This document shows, piece after piece, positions 27,128 to 35,925 of a stretch of DNA of 64,000 nt. Origin of the DNA: Synechococcus sp. BIOS-U3-1 (GTDB lineage Bacteria > Cyanobacteriota > Cyanobacteriia > PCC-6307 > Cyanobiaceae); NCBI RefSeq assembly GCF_014279975.1, contig NZ_CP047936.1:1798001-1862000 (forward strand), given 5' to 3'. Numbering within the stretch: the stretch's first letter is position 1; each line of letters starts with the position of its first letter. Under the pieces are notes generated by a model. That model was not told the origin of the DNA and did not search any database. It worked only from the letters and a program-made list of their open reading frames with translations. A program made the position numbers and the translations under genes.

Positions 27128-28045
27128 TCATTCAGCTACGTCGGTCAGTGGCCTAGAAGGATCGGCTCCCTCCACTTCCCCCTGGAAGACACGACTAGCG
27201 AAAACGTCCGCTGCTTCAATGGTGATCAGAGCTTCACGACTGAGAGGTTGATCTCGACGTGAGAACAAGCGGTTGGCATGCCGCAGTCGCAGACGATCGA
27301 GAGCATTGCGGACTGAGCGTGCATTCGCGAAGAAGGGCAATTGACGCCGCCGGCTGATGTAGCTGTTGAAGGCTTCGACCGCTGCGTCGCTAAATCGGTA
27401 CTGCTGTTGTTCCAGCAACAGTTCTGCGATTGCCATCAATTCACTCTGGCTGTAATCAGGGAAGTCAATGTGGTGAGCAACTCTTGAAGAAAGTCCTGGA
27501 TTGGATTGATAAAAAGCTGTCATCCGGTCTTTGTAACCGGCAAAGATCACCACAAGATCATTGCGCTGGCTCTCCATCTCCTGCAGAAGAATCTCAATCG
27601 CTTCAGCACCAAAATCTCGTTCATTTCCAGGTTTGTAGAGGTAATAAGCCTCGTCAATGAACAGAACGCCACCCTGGGCACGTTTGATCATCTCTTTGGT
27701 TTTCGGGGCCGTGTGCCCCACATATTGACCAACAAGGTCATCCCTGGTCACGGTGATCACATGGCCTTTGCGCAAGTAGCCGAGGCGATGAAGAATCTGC
27801 GAAATCTTCTGCGCAACAGTTGTTTTTCCAGTCCCAGGTTGACCGGTGAACGACATATGCAGACTTGGCGCTTTGCTCACCAAATCCAGGGACTGCCGAG
27901 CCTGATCCACCAACAGCAAAGCGGCGATCTCACGGATTCTCGTTTTGACTGGCAGCAGACCGATCAGCTCGGTATCCAGGTGCTCAAGAACCTCTCCAAC
28001 TCCCGAAGCCATGAAACTGGCTTCAAGATCAATCGATGAGTCCAT
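27128..28045 (-). CDS. cbbX: Rubisco activase CbbX (AAA+)
   Basis: A 305-residue AAA+ protein of the CbbX/CfxQ family that remodels red-type and form IA Rubisco to release inhibitory sugar phosphates. Visible motifs are Walker [18 protein letters not shown] (about residues 64-80), the pore-loop region [18 protein letters not shown], Walker [14 protein letters not shown], sensor 1 [11 protein letters not shown] and the arginine finger region [14 protein letters not shown]. It overlaps the acRAF gene by 17 bp and is the last gene of the carboxysome-side strand. ATG 28045 was chosen over the TTG one codon earlier. Confidence 0.93.
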   Translation of the reverse strand: MDSSIDLEASFMASGVGEVLEHLDTELIGLLPVKTRIREIAALLLVDQARQSLDLVSKAPSLHMSFTGQPGTGKTTVAQKISQILHRLGYLRKGHVITVTRDDLVGQYVGHTAPKTKEMIKRAQGGVLFIDEAYYLYKPGNERDFGAEAIEILLQEMESQRNDLVVIFAGYKDRMTAFYQSNPGLSSRVAHHIDFPDYSQSELMAIAELLLEQQQYRFSDAAVEAFNSYISRRRQLPFFANARSVRNALDRLRLRHANRLFSRRDQPLSREALITIEAADVFASRVFQGEVEGADPSRPLTDVAE

Positions 28046-28280
28046 CAATCGCCGCTGCGAAGGCGTGATCTAAATCAGTGAGCGTCGCGTCCTCCGCATC
28101 CTCATTGGGGCGCAGGGTGATGTTCACATAGGTTTTCCCAAAGCTGATGTCGGGGTAGCGCTTGCGCACTTCGCTGAACTCACCCAGCCGATCCAGAAAA
28201 TCACGGGTGGAGCTGTAGCTGTCGAACTCGAATCTCTTTTCCAGACAGACAGGACGTTTGCGTTCATTCCAAGGTTCCAT
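28029..28280 (-). CDS. acRAF, pterin dehydratase-like Rubisco assembly factor
   Basis: An 83-residue PCD-like protein: [52 protein letters not shown]. In true pterin-4a-carbinolamine dehydratases the active site has an H-x-x-x-x-x-x-x-H-H-P pattern; here the matching segment reads [17 protein letters not shown] with no histidine, as in the alpha-carboxysome assembly factor acRAF. acRAF assists form IA Rubisco folding or assembly. Position between chpX and cbbX, with a 17-bp overlap into cbbX, supports this. ATG 28280 has GAGG 6 nt upstream. Confidence 0.88.
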   Translation of the reverse strand: MEPWNERKRPVCLEKRFEFDSYSSTRDFLDRLGEFSEVRKRYPDISFGKTYVNITLRPNEDAEDATLTDLDHAFAAAIDGLID

Positions 28281-28305
28281 CGACAACCTCGAGGCCTATC
28301 GAAAC

Positions 28306-29445
28306 TTAAAGGAGAGCGCCCCTCTGACAGCCCATCAGGCGTTCTGACCATGCAGATGCATAAGCATGATTGGCCGCCTGTTGCTCGGGATCCTGCGTGT
28401 CAAGGGGATTGGGCATCGTTCCGGCGATCGCAGCGTTGGTGACACAGAACATCGACTTCTGGAAGCTGATACAGATCTGAACATGGGCATCAGCCTGGGC
28501 ACGGCCGTGATGGTCATACCAGCGGCTGAGCTCCTCGGGAAGATTCCGGTACATGTCTGACATACAGAGGCTGGGAGGAATTCCAGCCCCCATGCTCGGC
28601 AGGGGGTCAGCGTAAAGAGCTCCGTATTTGAACAGGCTCTGGTCGGCCGCGATCTGACGGGCCTGGGCGTTGTAGGACACCGTCCCCAAAAATGGCATGC
28701 CTCGAAAGAACACCGCCTCCACATAGGGAACGGCAACATCCACGAGAAAAGTCAGACCTGCTTCTGGGGGGAGAACCGAGACGGACTCACCACCCACCAT
28801 GACCTCATAGGTGATGGGATTACCTGCGGCGGCCACGAGGCCATCACGGATGTGGTGAACCACATCAAGGACACAGGCCACTTCACCGATGCGATAGCGG
28901 CGTGCCAAATCAATGAAAATGTCACTCATCACTCGCCAGAACAGACCAAGTGCATAGATCGTTGTCATCGACCTAATCGCCTCCGGAGCGAATCCCGGAT
29001 AAAGAGTGTTCACCAGACGCAGAAGCGGATCCCGCTTAGAGCGCAGGGAGATCACGCGGCGACACACAACCTGAAACGGCTCTGAATCGAAATAAGCATC
29101 CATCCCACCGGTGCCATGCCAGAACATCGCCTTCTGGCAGTACTCGGCATATTCGAAATTGATGCGATCACCCTTTAGGTGCTCCCAGAAGCGCTTGGCA
29201 GTAAACCCTTCGTGGAAGAAGCGGAACACCGGGAACGGGTTGAGCAGCTGTGTCTTGCCCTGATACACAAGATTGCAGCTGTAGGCGTCCAACACGAGCC
29301 CATAGCTCTCAAGCACATTGACCACCTGCAGCAGATGATCAGGAGTGTCAGCCAACAGAGGGGCATCCGAGAGCAGACGCCTGATCAACTCCTCCTGATC
29401 GGGGAGCGTGGGTTCGGTGGCTTGAGGTCGGGCAGTGGTGGTCAT
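28306..29445 (-). CDS. chpX: CO2 hydration protein ChpX (CupB)
   Basis: A 379-residue soluble or peripheral protein of the ChpX/CupB family that converts CO2 to bicarbonate as part of the constitutive NDH-1MS' complex. Characteristic segments are LNPFPVFRFFHEGF, AMFWHGTGGMDAYFDSEPFQ, a histidine-bearing VLDVVHHIRDGLVAAAGNPI and VPYVEAVFFRGMPFLGTVSY. The ATGA overlap with ndhD4 and the preceding ndhF4 give the order ndhF4-ndhD4-chpX. I call it ChpX rather than the inducible ChpY because it pairs with the NdhD4/NdhF4 genes. Confidence 0.9.
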   Translation of the reverse strand: MTTTARPQATEPTLPDQEELIRRLLSDAPLLADTPDHLLQVVNVLESYGLVLDAYSCNLVYQGKTQLLNPFPVFRFFHEGFTAKRFWEHLKGDRINFEYAEYCQKAMFWHGTGGMDAYFDSEPFQVVCRRVISLRSKRDPLLRLVNTLYPGFAPEAIRSMTTIYALGLFWRVMSDIFIDLARRYRIGEVACVLDVVHHIRDGLVAAAGNPITYEVMVGGESVSVLPPEAGLTFLVDVAVPYVEAVFFRGMPFLGTVSYNAQARQIAADQSLFKYGALYADPLPSMGAGIPPSLCMSDMYRNLPEELSRWYDHHGRAQADAHVQICISFQKSMFCVTNAAIAGTMPNPLDTQDPEQQAANHAYASAWSERLMGCQRGALL

Positions 29446-30962
29446 GAAAGCCCTCCAGGCTGGACCAGTGTGGCGAGTTCACTGAGCTGGGCGGTGGCTG
29501 GCTGGCTAAGGCCCACGAGCAGGTTGGGGACGATACCCAGCAGAAGGATGAGTAAGGACATCGACAGTGCCGGAATATGCTGAGAGAAGGGAACCTGATT
29601 GAGAATTCTCGGATTCTGATTGGCACCAGGAGCCACCGCAAGACGCCCAAAAAAGGCGCGGTTGACTAGCAGAAGGAAATACACGGCCGTGAGGCCTGAG
29701 CCGACCATGGAGAGGAGGGTGGCCACAGGGAACATCTCGAAACTGCCCTTAAACACCAGGAATTCAGAAATGAAGCCGGCCATGCCGGGGATGCCTGCAC
29801 TGGCCATCACACCGATAATCATCAATGTGCCGGTGAGTGGCAGACCACGCTGAGGATTCAGCAGCCCCCTCAACACATTCAGGTCGCGGGTGCCGGTGCG
29901 CTCGTACACGATCCCAACTGCGAGGAAAAGAACTGCTGAGATCAGGCCATGGCTGACCATCTGGAACAGAGCGCCAATCAACGCGAGGGGGGTAGCCGCA
30001 GCCGCGGCGAGCAGCACGTAGCCCATATGACCCACAGAGCTGTAGGCCACCATTCTCTTCATGTCGGACTGGGCGATGGCTGCCAGCGATCCGTACAGCA
30101 CCGAAACAGCAGCCCAGCCAGCCAGCCATGGAGCTGCGACGGACCAAGCCTCCGGGAAAAGGCCAAGGCAGAAACGCAGAAGGCCGTAAGTGCCCAGCTT
30201 GAGCAACACCCCGGCCAACAACACTGAAACAGGGGTGGATGCCTCGGTGTGCGCATCTGGCAGCCAGGTGTGGAAGGGGAAGAGGGGAATCTTGATCCCG
30301 AAGCCGATGAGCAGGCAGGTCATCAGCACCAGCTGGCTGGTCAGTCCCATCTGAGTCGTGAGGATCGGCCGGATTCCGAAATCAACGCTCCCCGTGACCA
30401 GGGCGATCCCGAGGAAGGCCGCAAGGATCAGAACACCGGACACGGCCGTGACGATCAGGAACTTGGTGGAGGCATAGGCTCTGTTAGCGCCACCCCAGAT
30501 GGCGATGAGCAGCCAAAGCGGAATCAGTTCCAGTTCATAGAACAGGAAGAAGAGCAGAAGGTTCTGAGCGAGAAAAGCTCCATTCACAGCTCCGCTGATC
30601 ACCAGCAGAAGAGCGAAATAAACACGTGGGCGATTCTCAACCGAGCGAGAAGCAGCTGCTGCCACAAGACAGAGCACCCCGTTCATCAATACAAGCGGGA
30701 GCGACAGACCATCAACACCAAGGCTGAATTCCAGCCCCATCTGAGGAAGCCAGGGAAGGATCTCCACCAGTTGCTGTCCGGGCTCGACCGCCGAAAAGGG
30801 GATCAGCAGACCAAAACTGAGCAGGCACTGAACAGTAAGGATGACAAGGGTGAAGGTACGGCTGCGACCGACACTCTCGGAAATATCGGAGCTGCCTGAA
30901 CCTGGCAGAACACTGATCAGCAATGCTCCGAGGAAGGGGATCAGAAGAAGAAGAGTCAGCAT
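29442..30962 (-). CDS. ndhD4: NDH-1 subunit 4 (NdhD4)
   Basis: A 506-residue membrane protein with about 14 helices of the NuoM/NdhD family. The conserved acidic residue lies in FFLFYELELIPLWLLIAIWGG, and the antiporter-like lysines in AYASTKFLIVTAVSG and GIKIPLFPFHTWLPDAHTEA. Further blocks are SVLLAGVLLKLGTYGLLRF and AIAQSDMKRMVAYSSVGHMGY. It pumps protons in the CO2-uptake form of NDH-1. It lies 7 bp after ndhF4 and overlaps chpX. The D4 assignment is from context. Confidence 0.9.
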   Translation of the reverse strand: MLTLLLLIPFLGALLISVLPGSGSSDISESVGRSRTFTLVILTVQCLLSFGLLIPFSAVEPGQQLVEILPWLPQMGLEFSLGVDGLSLPLVLMNGVLCLVAAAASRSVENRPRVYFALLLVISGAVNGAFLAQNLLLFFLFYELELIPLWLLIAIWGGANRAYASTKFLIVTAVSGVLILAAFLGIALVTGSVDFGIRPILTTQMGLTSQLVLMTCLLIGFGIKIPLFPFHTWLPDAHTEASTPVSVLLAGVLLKLGTYGLLRFCLGLFPEAWSVAAPWLAGWAAVSVLYGSLAAIAQSDMKRMVAYSSVGHMGYVLLAAAAATPLALIGALFQMVSHGLISAVLFLAVGIVYERTGTRDLNVLRGLLNPQRGLPLTGTLMIIGVMASAGIPGMAGFISEFLVFKGSFEMFPVATLLSMVGSGLTAVYFLLLVNRAFFGRLAVAPGANQNPRILNQVPFSQHIPALSMSLLILLLGIVPNLLVGLSQPATAQLSELATLVQPGGLS

Positions 30963-30969
30963 GATGACC

Positions 30970-32820
30970 TCACTGCAGAACCCAGCTCAGAGACATGAGC
31001 AGCAGCACGATGGCGCCGATCACGGTCAGCACATACGACTGGGTCTGACCGCTGATGCTCAGCTTCAGGCCTTCTGCACTCGATAGTGAAAAGCGTGCGA
31101 GACCGTGCAGCACGCCATCAACCACATTGCGGTCAAACCAGCCGGCGAGCTGCGAGAAGGTGGCCACCACATTGACGATGGTGACTCGGTAAAAACGCTC
31201 GGTGTAAAAGTCGTAGGCGAGCAAATCCTGAAACCAACGAAGAATCGGATTGAGTGAGCGTGACCAGGCTTTGTTAAGCGGAACGAGGGCCCCGGCCAGC
31301 AAACCGACAGCACCACTGGAGACCACAAGAGCAGCGGCCCAGAAAGGAAAGGCCAGCAGACCATCGAGGGATTCCAGACGGATCAGCAGGAACGGCGTCA
31401 GCACCACAATCACGGTGAGCGCGACCATTGGCAACGCCATTTGCCAGTTGATCTCCGCCGCCCGGCGCGTCTTTGCGAGCGACGGACCAAGGAACACCAG
31501 GCGGAACACCCGGGTGAGGTTCAATGCTGTCAGGGCATTGGTGATCAGGAAAACCGGCACGAACACCACTGCTCTGGCACCGACCAATTCCACAGCCTGT
31601 GCCAGGCAGAGGAATCCACCGAGGGGAAGCAATCCGACCAACCCAGCGCCACCAACTAAAAAGGCACCTGTGGTCGCGGGCATCCGACTGCCCAGACCAC
31701 CAAGCTCGGTGATGTCCTGACAGTTGGTCGAGGCGATCACCCCACCGACACTCATCGACAGAAGAGCCTTCGACACCGCGTGGGCATAGAGCAGCAGCAG
31801 TGCCAGCACGGGCACCTGCAGAGAAATGGCAATGAACACCAGACCTAAATAGGCCGTAGTGGAGTAAGACAGCGTCCGCTTGATATCCACCTGGGCGATG
31901 GAGACCAGGGAACCGCCGATGGCGCTGATTGTGCCGATCACCTGAAGCACTACAAGCGTGACGGGCGCGTGCTGCAGCAAGGGCATGACTTTCAGCAGCA
32001 CGATTGCACCACAGGTGACCACGACGGAATTGCGCAAAATTGACGCGGGATTCGGTCCCTCCATGGCCTCATCAAGCCAAAGGTGCATAGGGAACTGAGC
32101 GCACTTACCCGTTGGTCCAGCGACCAGTCCGAGGCCGAGAAGTGTCGCAGCTAAAGGGGTCAAAGTGTCCTGAGCCGACCAGCTGTATAGATCATCGAAG
32201 CTTGTGACTCCAGACCATGCCGTCAGGGCCACCACACTCATCAACAGCATCACATCACCAACTCTCTTGGTCAGAAATGCGTCACGAGCGGCGGTGACCA
32301 CCAGCGGCTGGGCATACCAAAAGCCCACCAGCAGATAGGTCGAGAGGGTCAGCATTTCCAGAAGGAAATAGCTCTGGAACAGCGAATCGCTCAGCACAAC
32401 ACCCGACATGGCACCTTCGAAAAAGCCAAGTAAGGCAAAGAAGCGAGCCAGGGCCCATTCCTTGTCGAGGTACCCCAACGAATAAATCTGGGAAAGAAGG
32501 CTCAGACCGGTGATCAGCTCAAGGGCTGAAACATTGGTGAGAGAAAGACCGAAGCTGATTTCAAGATTGAGATCACCCACAGACAGCCATGGCATGCCAA
32601 TCACGGCAGGACCATTGGCCATGACATCCCTGAGCACAAGACTGCCGTGAACCACGGCCAGCAGGGTCAACAGGATGTTGAGGTACGCCGGCGGCCGATG
32701 GGCGTCTCTGCGGAACCATCCGAAGGCCCAAGGGAGGGATACCAGCATTCCAGCGAATCCATAGAGCGGAATCAACCAGGCGGTCTGAAGAGGCAGCGAA
32801 AGAGCTGGAGTCAAAAGCAA
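30970..32820 (-). CDS. ndhF4: NDH-1 subunit 5 (NdhF4)
   Basis: A 616-residue NuoL/NdhF-type membrane protein. Markers are QSYFLLEMLTLSTYLLVGFW, LGLVAGPTGKCAQFPMHLWL with DEAMEGPNPASILRNSVVVT, VSIAQVDIKRTLSYSTTAYL and LLYAHAVSKALLSMSVGGVI. The substitution of the usual GKSAQ by GKCAQ and the tandem order with ndhD4 and chpX fit the F4 subfamily of the constitutive CO2-uptake complex. It follows csoS1E after a 75-bp gap, so the NDH-1MS' genes may have their own promoter. Confidence 0.9.
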   Translation of the reverse strand: MLLTPALSLPLQTAWLIPLYGFAGMLVSLPWAFGWFRRDAHRPPAYLNILLTLLAVVHGSLVLRDVMANGPAVIGMPWLSVGDLNLEISFGLSLTNVSALELITGLSLLSQIYSLGYLDKEWALARFFALLGFFEGAMSGVVLSDSLFQSYFLLEMLTLSTYLLVGFWYAQPLVVTAARDAFLTKRVGDVMLLMSVVALTAWSGVTSFDDLYSWSAQDTLTPLAATLLGLGLVAGPTGKCAQFPMHLWLDEAMEGPNPASILRNSVVVTCGAIVLLKVMPLLQHAPVTLVVLQVIGTISAIGGSLVSIAQVDIKRTLSYSTTAYLGLVFIAISLQVPVLALLLLYAHAVSKALLSMSVGGVIASTNCQDITELGGLGSRMPATTGAFLVGGAGLVGLLPLGGFLCLAQAVELVGARAVVFVPVFLITNALTALNLTRVFRLVFLGPSLAKTRRAAEINWQMALPMVALTVIVVLTPFLLIRLESLDGLLAFPFWAAALVVSSGAVGLLAGALVPLNKAWSRSLNPILRWFQDLLAYDFYTERFYRVTIVNVVATFSQLAGWFDRNVVDGVLHGLARFSLSSAEGLKLSISGQTQSYVLTVIGAIVLLLMSLSWVLQ

Positions 32821-32895
32821 CGAGACCTTAAGGGCCGTTGTGATGCGGGTTGGCCGGGGAATCTAGTCCGAAATGATGCAGAGAAACGTTATTGA

Positions 32896-33534
32896 TCAAC
32901 TTCGCCTTCGCACATTGGTTGGCAAGAGAGCAGGCTCAACCTCCTGGTGGGGGCGAGCAATGATGTGAGCGGCAACGAGGCCGTCACCGACACGCTCGCA
33001 AGCATCAGCTCCTGCACGTACTGCAGCGTTCACGGCACCGGTCTCACCGCGAACCATGACTGTGACGTAACCACCACCGACATATTCACGACTGATCAGC
33101 TGCACTTCGGCGGCCTTCGTCATAGCGTCGGCAGCCTCGATGGCTGGCACCATGCCTCGGGTTTCGATCATGCCGAGGGCAATTCCCTTCACGGGGGGCT
33201 CGGGAGCAGCAGCGACGGACTTGGAGGCACGTCCGGACCCAGACGAGCCTGAGGACGACGCGGCGCGACGACTACTGCCGGACCTTGCCGCCATTGCACG
33301 ATTAGGGGCAGACCTCGCGGTCGTGCTGCGACGGGTGCTTGCGGAGCGACTGCTGGCGACGGGAGTCACATCGACAGTGGTCGAGGAGGCTGCAGGCTCA
33401 GATGTAGAAGACACGGCTTTCGATGCAGGGCTAGCGGAGGCCCCAGCGGAGGCCTGACCTGAGGCCTTGGCGGTCACTGATGTGGTCGAAGCTGCAGCAG
33501 CAGAAGAGCGACGACGGGGAGCTGGGGATGCCAT
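32896..33534 (-). CDS. csoS1E: Carboxysome shell protein CsoS1E, BMC domain with long disordered N-terminus
   Basis: A 212-residue protein. Residues about 116-208 form one BMC (Pfam00936-type) domain: IALGMIETRGMVPAIEAADA, VQLISREYVGGGYVTVMVRG, AVRAGADACERVGDGLVAAH. The first 115 residues are low-complexity, rich in Ser, Ala, Thr and Arg, and probably disordered. This arrangement is as described for CsoS1E of alpha-cyanobacteria. The BMC part is nearly the same as CsoS1 at 40242-40553. It lies downstream of csoS4B, and the basic tail may contact cargo or CsoS2 (inference). Confidence 0.9.
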   Translation of the reverse strand: MASPAPRRRSSAAAASTTSVTAKASGQASAGASASPASKAVSSTSEPAASSTTVDVTPVASSRSASTRRSTTARSAPNRAMAARSGSSRRAASSSGSSGSGRASKSVAAAPEPPVKGIALGMIETRGMVPAIEAADAMTKAAEVQLISREYVGGGYVTVMVRGETGAVNAAVRAGADACERVGDGLVAAHIIARPHQEVEPALLPTNVRRRS

Positions 33535-33580
33535 GGGAGAGGTTTCGGACGGATGCAGTGGAGGGAAGGGATGTGATCAG

Positions 33581-33832
33581 TTATCCATCCGGCATCCAGT
33601 GATCGATGATTCCACCGATGGTCAAATCCGTCAGCACAGAACTGTTTGGGCAGGCAAAACGAGCTGCAGAACCACTGGCGGTGAACACCCAGTTGCCCTC
33701 TCGGGCTCCAACAGGATCAACAGCAACAAGCTTCTTGCCCTTGTTATTTCTGAGAATGCGCAGGTGCATGTGATCCAACCCTGCCAGGCGGTAGGAGCAA
33801 ACCAGGGTTCCCATCACCTGCATGATCTCCAT
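33581..33832 (-). CDS. csoS4B: Carboxysome vertex protein CsoS4B
   Basis: An 83-residue EutN/CcmL-fold (BMV) protein that forms pentamers capping the icosahedral vertices. Family residues: MGTLVCSYRLAGLDHMHLRI, KLVAVDPVGAREGNWVFTASG, TIGGIIDHWMPDG. Its start codon overlaps the csoS4A stop (TGATG), giving translational coupling. The length is standard for the family. Confidence 0.93.
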   Translation of the reverse strand: MEIMQVMGTLVCSYRLAGLDHMHLRILRNNKGKKLVAVDPVGAREGNWVFTASGSAARFACPNSSVLTDLTIGGIIDHWMPDG

Positions 33833-34152
33833 CAGGTCTTGGCTCCTGGCTTGGGAGATGGCTTGGAGGTAGCGGGAGCAGAAGGGTCTGCTGACGACGG
33901 CTTGGGTGGATCGGGTTCCCAGTGGTCAATGATTCCAACAATGGTGAGGTCACTCGGGTATGACTTGCTGCCGGCAGCCTCACGGGCGGCGGAACTGCTC
34001 ACGCAGATCACCCAGTCTCCGGGCTTGGCGCCGACTGCATCCACGGCCACTTTCTTGGTACTGCCGTCCAAAACCACCTGGAGATGTTTGTGCTCGAAAT
34101 CCGGAATCCGGTTGGTTGAAACGAGCGGCTTGAGGACCTTGACAATCAGCAT
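33832..34152 (-). CDS. csoS4A: Carboxysome vertex protein CsoS4A, with Pro/Ser-rich tail
   Basis: A 106-residue BMV protein: MLIVKVLKPLVSTNRIPDFE, KVAVDAVGAKPGDWVICVSS, YPSDLTIVGIIDHWEPD. The pentamer-forming core ends near residue 83. A tail of about 22 residues rich in Pro, Ser, Ala and Lys (PPKPSSADPSAPATSKPSPK) follows, longer than I recall for typical CsoS4A. It lies 2 bp after csoSCA and is coupled to csoS4B. Confidence 0.92.
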   Translation of the reverse strand: MLIVKVLKPLVSTNRIPDFEHKHLQVVLDGSTKKVAVDAVGAKPGDWVICVSSSAAREAAGSKSYPSDLTIVGIIDHWEPDPPKPSSADPSAPATSKPSPKPGAKT

Positions 34153-34154
34153 GG

Positions 34155-35918
34155 TCAGTGAGCCTCCTGCTGGACGGGATCGAGTGTGGAACCTACCGCC
34201 ACCGCCGGCAGCGGCTGGTCACGGTCACGGATTGTGAGAAGCGTGTGGAGAAGTCCTTCGCTAACGAGCGCTGTATAGCGCTCGTCGATGGCCTTCTGAA
34301 TTCGATGGCAATCAGCGATGGCACGCTCCCGTGCACCTGGCACCTTGCCGGAATAGTCGAAACGCACCACGACCGGAATCGGCAGATCGCGGGCGACATT
34401 GAGCCCCTTGAAGATTTTCACGCCGACATCAAGATCTGGTGCGCCTTGTTCAACGGTGTCGAGGTGAGCGAAATAAGTGAGGTTGCGCAGATGCACCTCC
34501 TTAAAACCGATGCCGACACCGATGAAGCGCTCTGCATGACCGGCATCGGGATAGGCACCGTGATGCAGAGATCGAACGTAGTCCTGCTGGGAGATATTGC
34601 TGACCAGCAATCGTGTAATGAACCGCACCATGCCTTCATCGGGAGGTGATGACATGTGGGTCTGAACAGCGGCCTGGACGGCATCCATCGCCTGCTGCAC
34701 CGTCAGCGGAGCGGTGCTGTCGTAAAGCGATCTGGCACAGAGCCACTGATCCAGTCGGATCTCACCGTTCTGATCAGGGACATGAACACGAATGGCATCG
34801 GTATCGGTGTCCAGTCCGATTAAAAGCAGATCAACAGAAGCACCACAGCAGAAGCTGTTTTCAACAGCTTCACGAAAGTCATGCAGACGCTGAAGACCTG
34901 AGGCCGCAGCCAGAGCGTCATCGCTGCCATGAGCTGCACAACCCTGATGCGTTGGATCGAGCGAGCTGAAGTGATAGGCCACCACCTTCAGATAACGGGT
35001 GGGTGATTGCGCCCCATTCGGCACTTGCTCCCGGAAACGGCGATGTTCGGTCTTGATCCAGCGATTGACAGTGTTCTCAACATCAAACATCGCTCCGGCA
35101 TGGGAGCGACGGCGCACAGCACTGAAAGGAATCCTCAACGCGTAAGCGATCGTGTGAGCCAAGCGACCATCAGCGCAGGGCGTGACGTCCAGAAGATGAA
35201 AACCGCAATCGAGAAGAAAGGCATTGAATTCCTCCGAAGCTCGACTGCCTGAAGCAGCTTCTAGGGGGTCGTCCTGGAAAAACCGTTCACTAAACAGCTG
35301 GTGAGACTGAAAGACGCACCATGCAAACAGAGCACGCATATCAAGAGGTCTCACCCACGACTTTTCAAGGATGTGATCCGGAAGATCGAAACCAAGCTCT
35401 GCGCGTGCAAGCCGTTGAGCTTGCGCCAGGAAGTCGGGTTCGTGCTGAAGAGCAGAAACCCGCTTCAGGAGAGGAACGATCCGATCAAAGCGACCCTTCA
35501 CCTCAAGCTCATAGGCCTTGAGGTGTTCATTGGCCGACTGGTCGGTCAGCGGATGGGACTGCACCGACCAGGGAAGGGATGTTCTGCTGAGATTGACCTC
35601 GACCGATGTCCTGGGCTCTCCACGCTTCAGCCGTCCGGGCTGCTGTGGAGTTGAGCGACGGCGGTCTGCTTGGGAACGGATGCGTCCGCCTGATACGGAA
35701 CCTCCTTTCAACACAGCAGACTTACCAGATGTGGTCAGTGCTTGGCGACGCTGAAGAGCCGACTGCCGCACTGTGCTGCCCGCCGGCGAGCGGACCTCGC
35801 CTGAGGAGAGAGATTCTGCATTGGCAGTGTCCTGAACCAGTGAGGCCTGGAGCTGGCGACGAGTGGGAGCGGTGGGCGCTAAAGGTCGCCCGCCACGGGA
35901 AGGCATGGAGCGAACCAT
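34155..35918 (-). CDS. csoSCA: Carboxysomal carbonic anhydrase CsoSCA
   Basis: A 587-residue carboxysome beta-type carbonic anhydrase that turns bicarbonate to CO2 next to Rubisco. The catalytic domain has the zinc-ligand and Asp-Arg regions VTPCADGRLAHTIAYALRIP and VAYHFSSLDPTHQGCAAHGS, then NSFCCGASVDLLLIGLDTDT. A C-terminal inactive-repeat-like half follows. The N-terminal ~110 residues are basic and disordered and contain RRQALTTSGKSA (residues 57-68), nearly identical to the first Rubisco-binding repeat of CsoS2. ATG 35918 was chosen because AGGGG lies about 11 nt upstream; ATG 35906 is also possible. Confidence 0.94.
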   Translation of the reverse strand: MVRSMPSRGGRPLAPTAPTRRQLQASLVQDTANAESLSSGEVRSPAGSTVRQSALQRRQALTTSGKSAVLKGGSVSGGRIRSQADRRRSTPQQPGRLKRGEPRTSVEVNLSRTSLPWSVQSHPLTDQSANEHLKAYELEVKGRFDRIVPLLKRVSALQHEPDFLAQAQRLARAELGFDLPDHILEKSWVRPLDMRALFAWCVFQSHQLFSERFFQDDPLEAASGSRASEEFNAFLLDCGFHLLDVTPCADGRLAHTIAYALRIPFSAVRRRSHAGAMFDVENTVNRWIKTEHRRFREQVPNGAQSPTRYLKVVAYHFSSLDPTHQGCAAHGSDDALAAASGLQRLHDFREAVENSFCCGASVDLLLIGLDTDTDAIRVHVPDQNGEIRLDQWLCARSLYDSTAPLTVQQAMDAVQAAVQTHMSSPPDEGMVRFITRLLVSNISQQDYVRSLHHGAYPDAGHAERFIGVGIGFKEVHLRNLTYFAHLDTVEQGAPDLDVGVKIFKGLNVARDLPIPVVVRFDYSGKVPGARERAIADCHRIQKAIDERYTALVSEGLLHTLLTIRDRDQPLPAVAVGSTLDPVQQEAH

Positions 35919-35925
35919 TCGCGAA

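Noticed and set aside
28029-28280. True pterin-4a-carbinolamine dehydratase
   Set aside because: The active-site histidines of the dehydratase family are missing and the gene lies in the carboxysome block, so acRAF is the better call.
33467-34237. 256-codon plus-strand frame over csoS1E, csoS4B and csoS4A
   Set aside because: It covers three recognised shell genes on the other strand and its translation has no coherent domain.
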